This document shows, piece after piece, positions 6,383 to 6,899 of a DNA stretch of 6,899 bases. The translations under genes were made by a program, and so were the position numbers. Under the pieces are notes generated by a model. It was not told where the DNA came from, did no database searches, and saw only the letters and a program-made list of their open reading frames with translations. The stretch spans positions 1 to 6,899 of the forward strand of contig JAHFTZ010000128.1 in NCBI GenBank assembly GCA_023265355.1, in the 5' to 3' direction. Positions within the stretch are counted from its first letter, which is position 1. Each line of letters opens with the position of its first letter. The stretch comes from Terriglobus sp. (GTDB lineage: Bacteria > Acidobacteriota > Terriglobia > Terriglobales > Acidobacteriaceae).

Positions 6383-6899
6383 TAGCAGTCCCTGAAATTT
6401 TGAGCAAGGAAGAGGTCGCCCGATTCCGCCAGGCGCTCGACAACACCGAGTGGATCGACGGCAAAGTCACGGCTGGATACCAGTCCGCACTTGTAAAAAA
6501 CAACATGCAGTTACCGGAGAACAATCCGGTAGCGATTGAGCTTGGCGGGAAGATCCTGCAGGCGCTCGAGACGTCTCCTCTGTTTGTCGCTGCTGCACTT
6601 CCGCTCAAGATTTTTCCACCACTTTTCAATCGCTACGCTGGTGGCCAGTCCTTCGGCAACCACGTGGACAACTCTGTGCGCCGCATCCCCGGCACGGGAC
6701 ACTACGTGCGGACCGATCTCTCCGTGACGCTCTTCCTGAGCGAGCCTGAAGAGTACGAGGGCGGCGAGTTGGTGATTGAGGATAACTACGGCGTGCAGGG
6801 CGTGAAGCTCCCTGCGGGGCATATGGTGCTCTATCCCTCGACGAGCCTGCATAACGTCACACCGGTCACTTCCGGCGCGCGCGTGAGTTCGTTCTTCTG
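6376..6899 (+). CDS. piuC: Fe(II)/2-oxoglutarate PKHD-type hydroxylase, PiuC/YbiX family (partial, 3' end missing)
   Basis: The first 174 residues of a protein normally about 225 long; the reading frame is open to the window edge. It belongs to the prolyl 4-hydroxylase-like Fe(II)/2-oxoglutarate dioxygenases: the iron ligands are H96 and D98 (NHVDNSVR) and H159 (SSL-x type motif TSLHNVTPV), and R169 is the expected 2-oxoglutarate-binding Arg. Other family wording is [56 protein letters not shown] and [10 protein letters not shown]. The start is GTG at 6376, supported by AGAGGT (6365-6370) five bases upstream and by alignment with the YbiX N-terminus. In E. coli ybiX follows fiu, and in Pseudomonas piuC lies beside piuA, so iron-siderophore uptake is the expected context; the substrate is not known to me. 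Being cytoplasmic, it may act on the imported siderophore or a related compound, which is inference. Confidence 0.92.
   Translation, partial: MLIAVPEILSKEEVARFRQALDNTEWIDGKVTAGYQSALVKNNMQLPENNPVAIELGGKILQALETSPLFVAAALPLKIFPPLFNRYAGGQSFGNHVDNSVRRIPGTGHYVRTDLSVTLFLSEPEEYEGGELVIEDNYGVQGVKLPAGHMVLYPSTSLHNVTPVTSGARVSSFF

Noticed and set aside
6511..6852. Minus-strand open frames opposite the PKHD hydroxylase
   Set aside because: The + strand encodes a clear PiuC/YbiX protein with iron ligands through this stretch, so these are shadows.

Overview
The window reads as ordinary, gene-dense chromosome from a GC-rich Gram-negative bacterium. The outer-membrane TonB-dependent receptor with a signal peptide and a C-terminal Phe makes a diderm certain. 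The unusual Dxs-like enzyme and the overall style of the proteins would fit Acidobacteriota (Terriglobia), but that placement is a guess from impression and is not proven by anything in the window.

Layout. (1) 2-142: the last 46 codons of a glutamate/dicarboxylate:cation symporter on the + strand. (2) 143-268: a gap with a clear extended -10 promoter and a small hairpin in the leader. (3) 269-2158: a complete, divergent 1-deoxy-D-xylulose-5-phosphate synthase-like gene (dxs). (4) 2164-2718, minus strand, ending 5 bp from dxs: an SRPBCC-fold protein. (5) 2719-2940: a 222-bp divergent intergenic region with two copies of CATTATCC, each containing a Fur-type hexamer; one copy doubles as a possible -10 for the minus-strand gene. 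(6) 2941-6899: a + strand operon of three genes: an STN-containing siderophore receptor of the Fiu/PiuA type, a cytoplasmic Sel1-repeat protein starting 5 bp later, and the start of a PiuC/YbiX-type Fe(II)/2-oxoglutarate PKHD hydroxylase that runs off the right edge.

How the genes work together. The right half is the recognisable functional unit. The receptor would bring a ferric catecholate-type siderophore across the outer membrane. The PKHD hydroxylase is the enzyme that sits beside the same receptor in Pseudomonas (piuA-piuC) and E. coli (fiu-ybiX), and a Sel1-repeat gene also occurs next to it in Pseudomonas. The receptor's extra STN domain suggests signalling to a FecR/FecI-like pair, but no such pair lies in the window. 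The dxs gene belongs to isoprenoid precursor (MEP pathway) and thiamine/pyridoxal supply and looks transcriptionally independent. I see no RNA genes, mobile elements, CRISPR arrays or convincing intrinsic terminators. I do not see a completely new system; the most notable points are the divergent Dxs, the STN+Fiu-type architecture with its Sel1/PKHD partners, and the control region in front of them.
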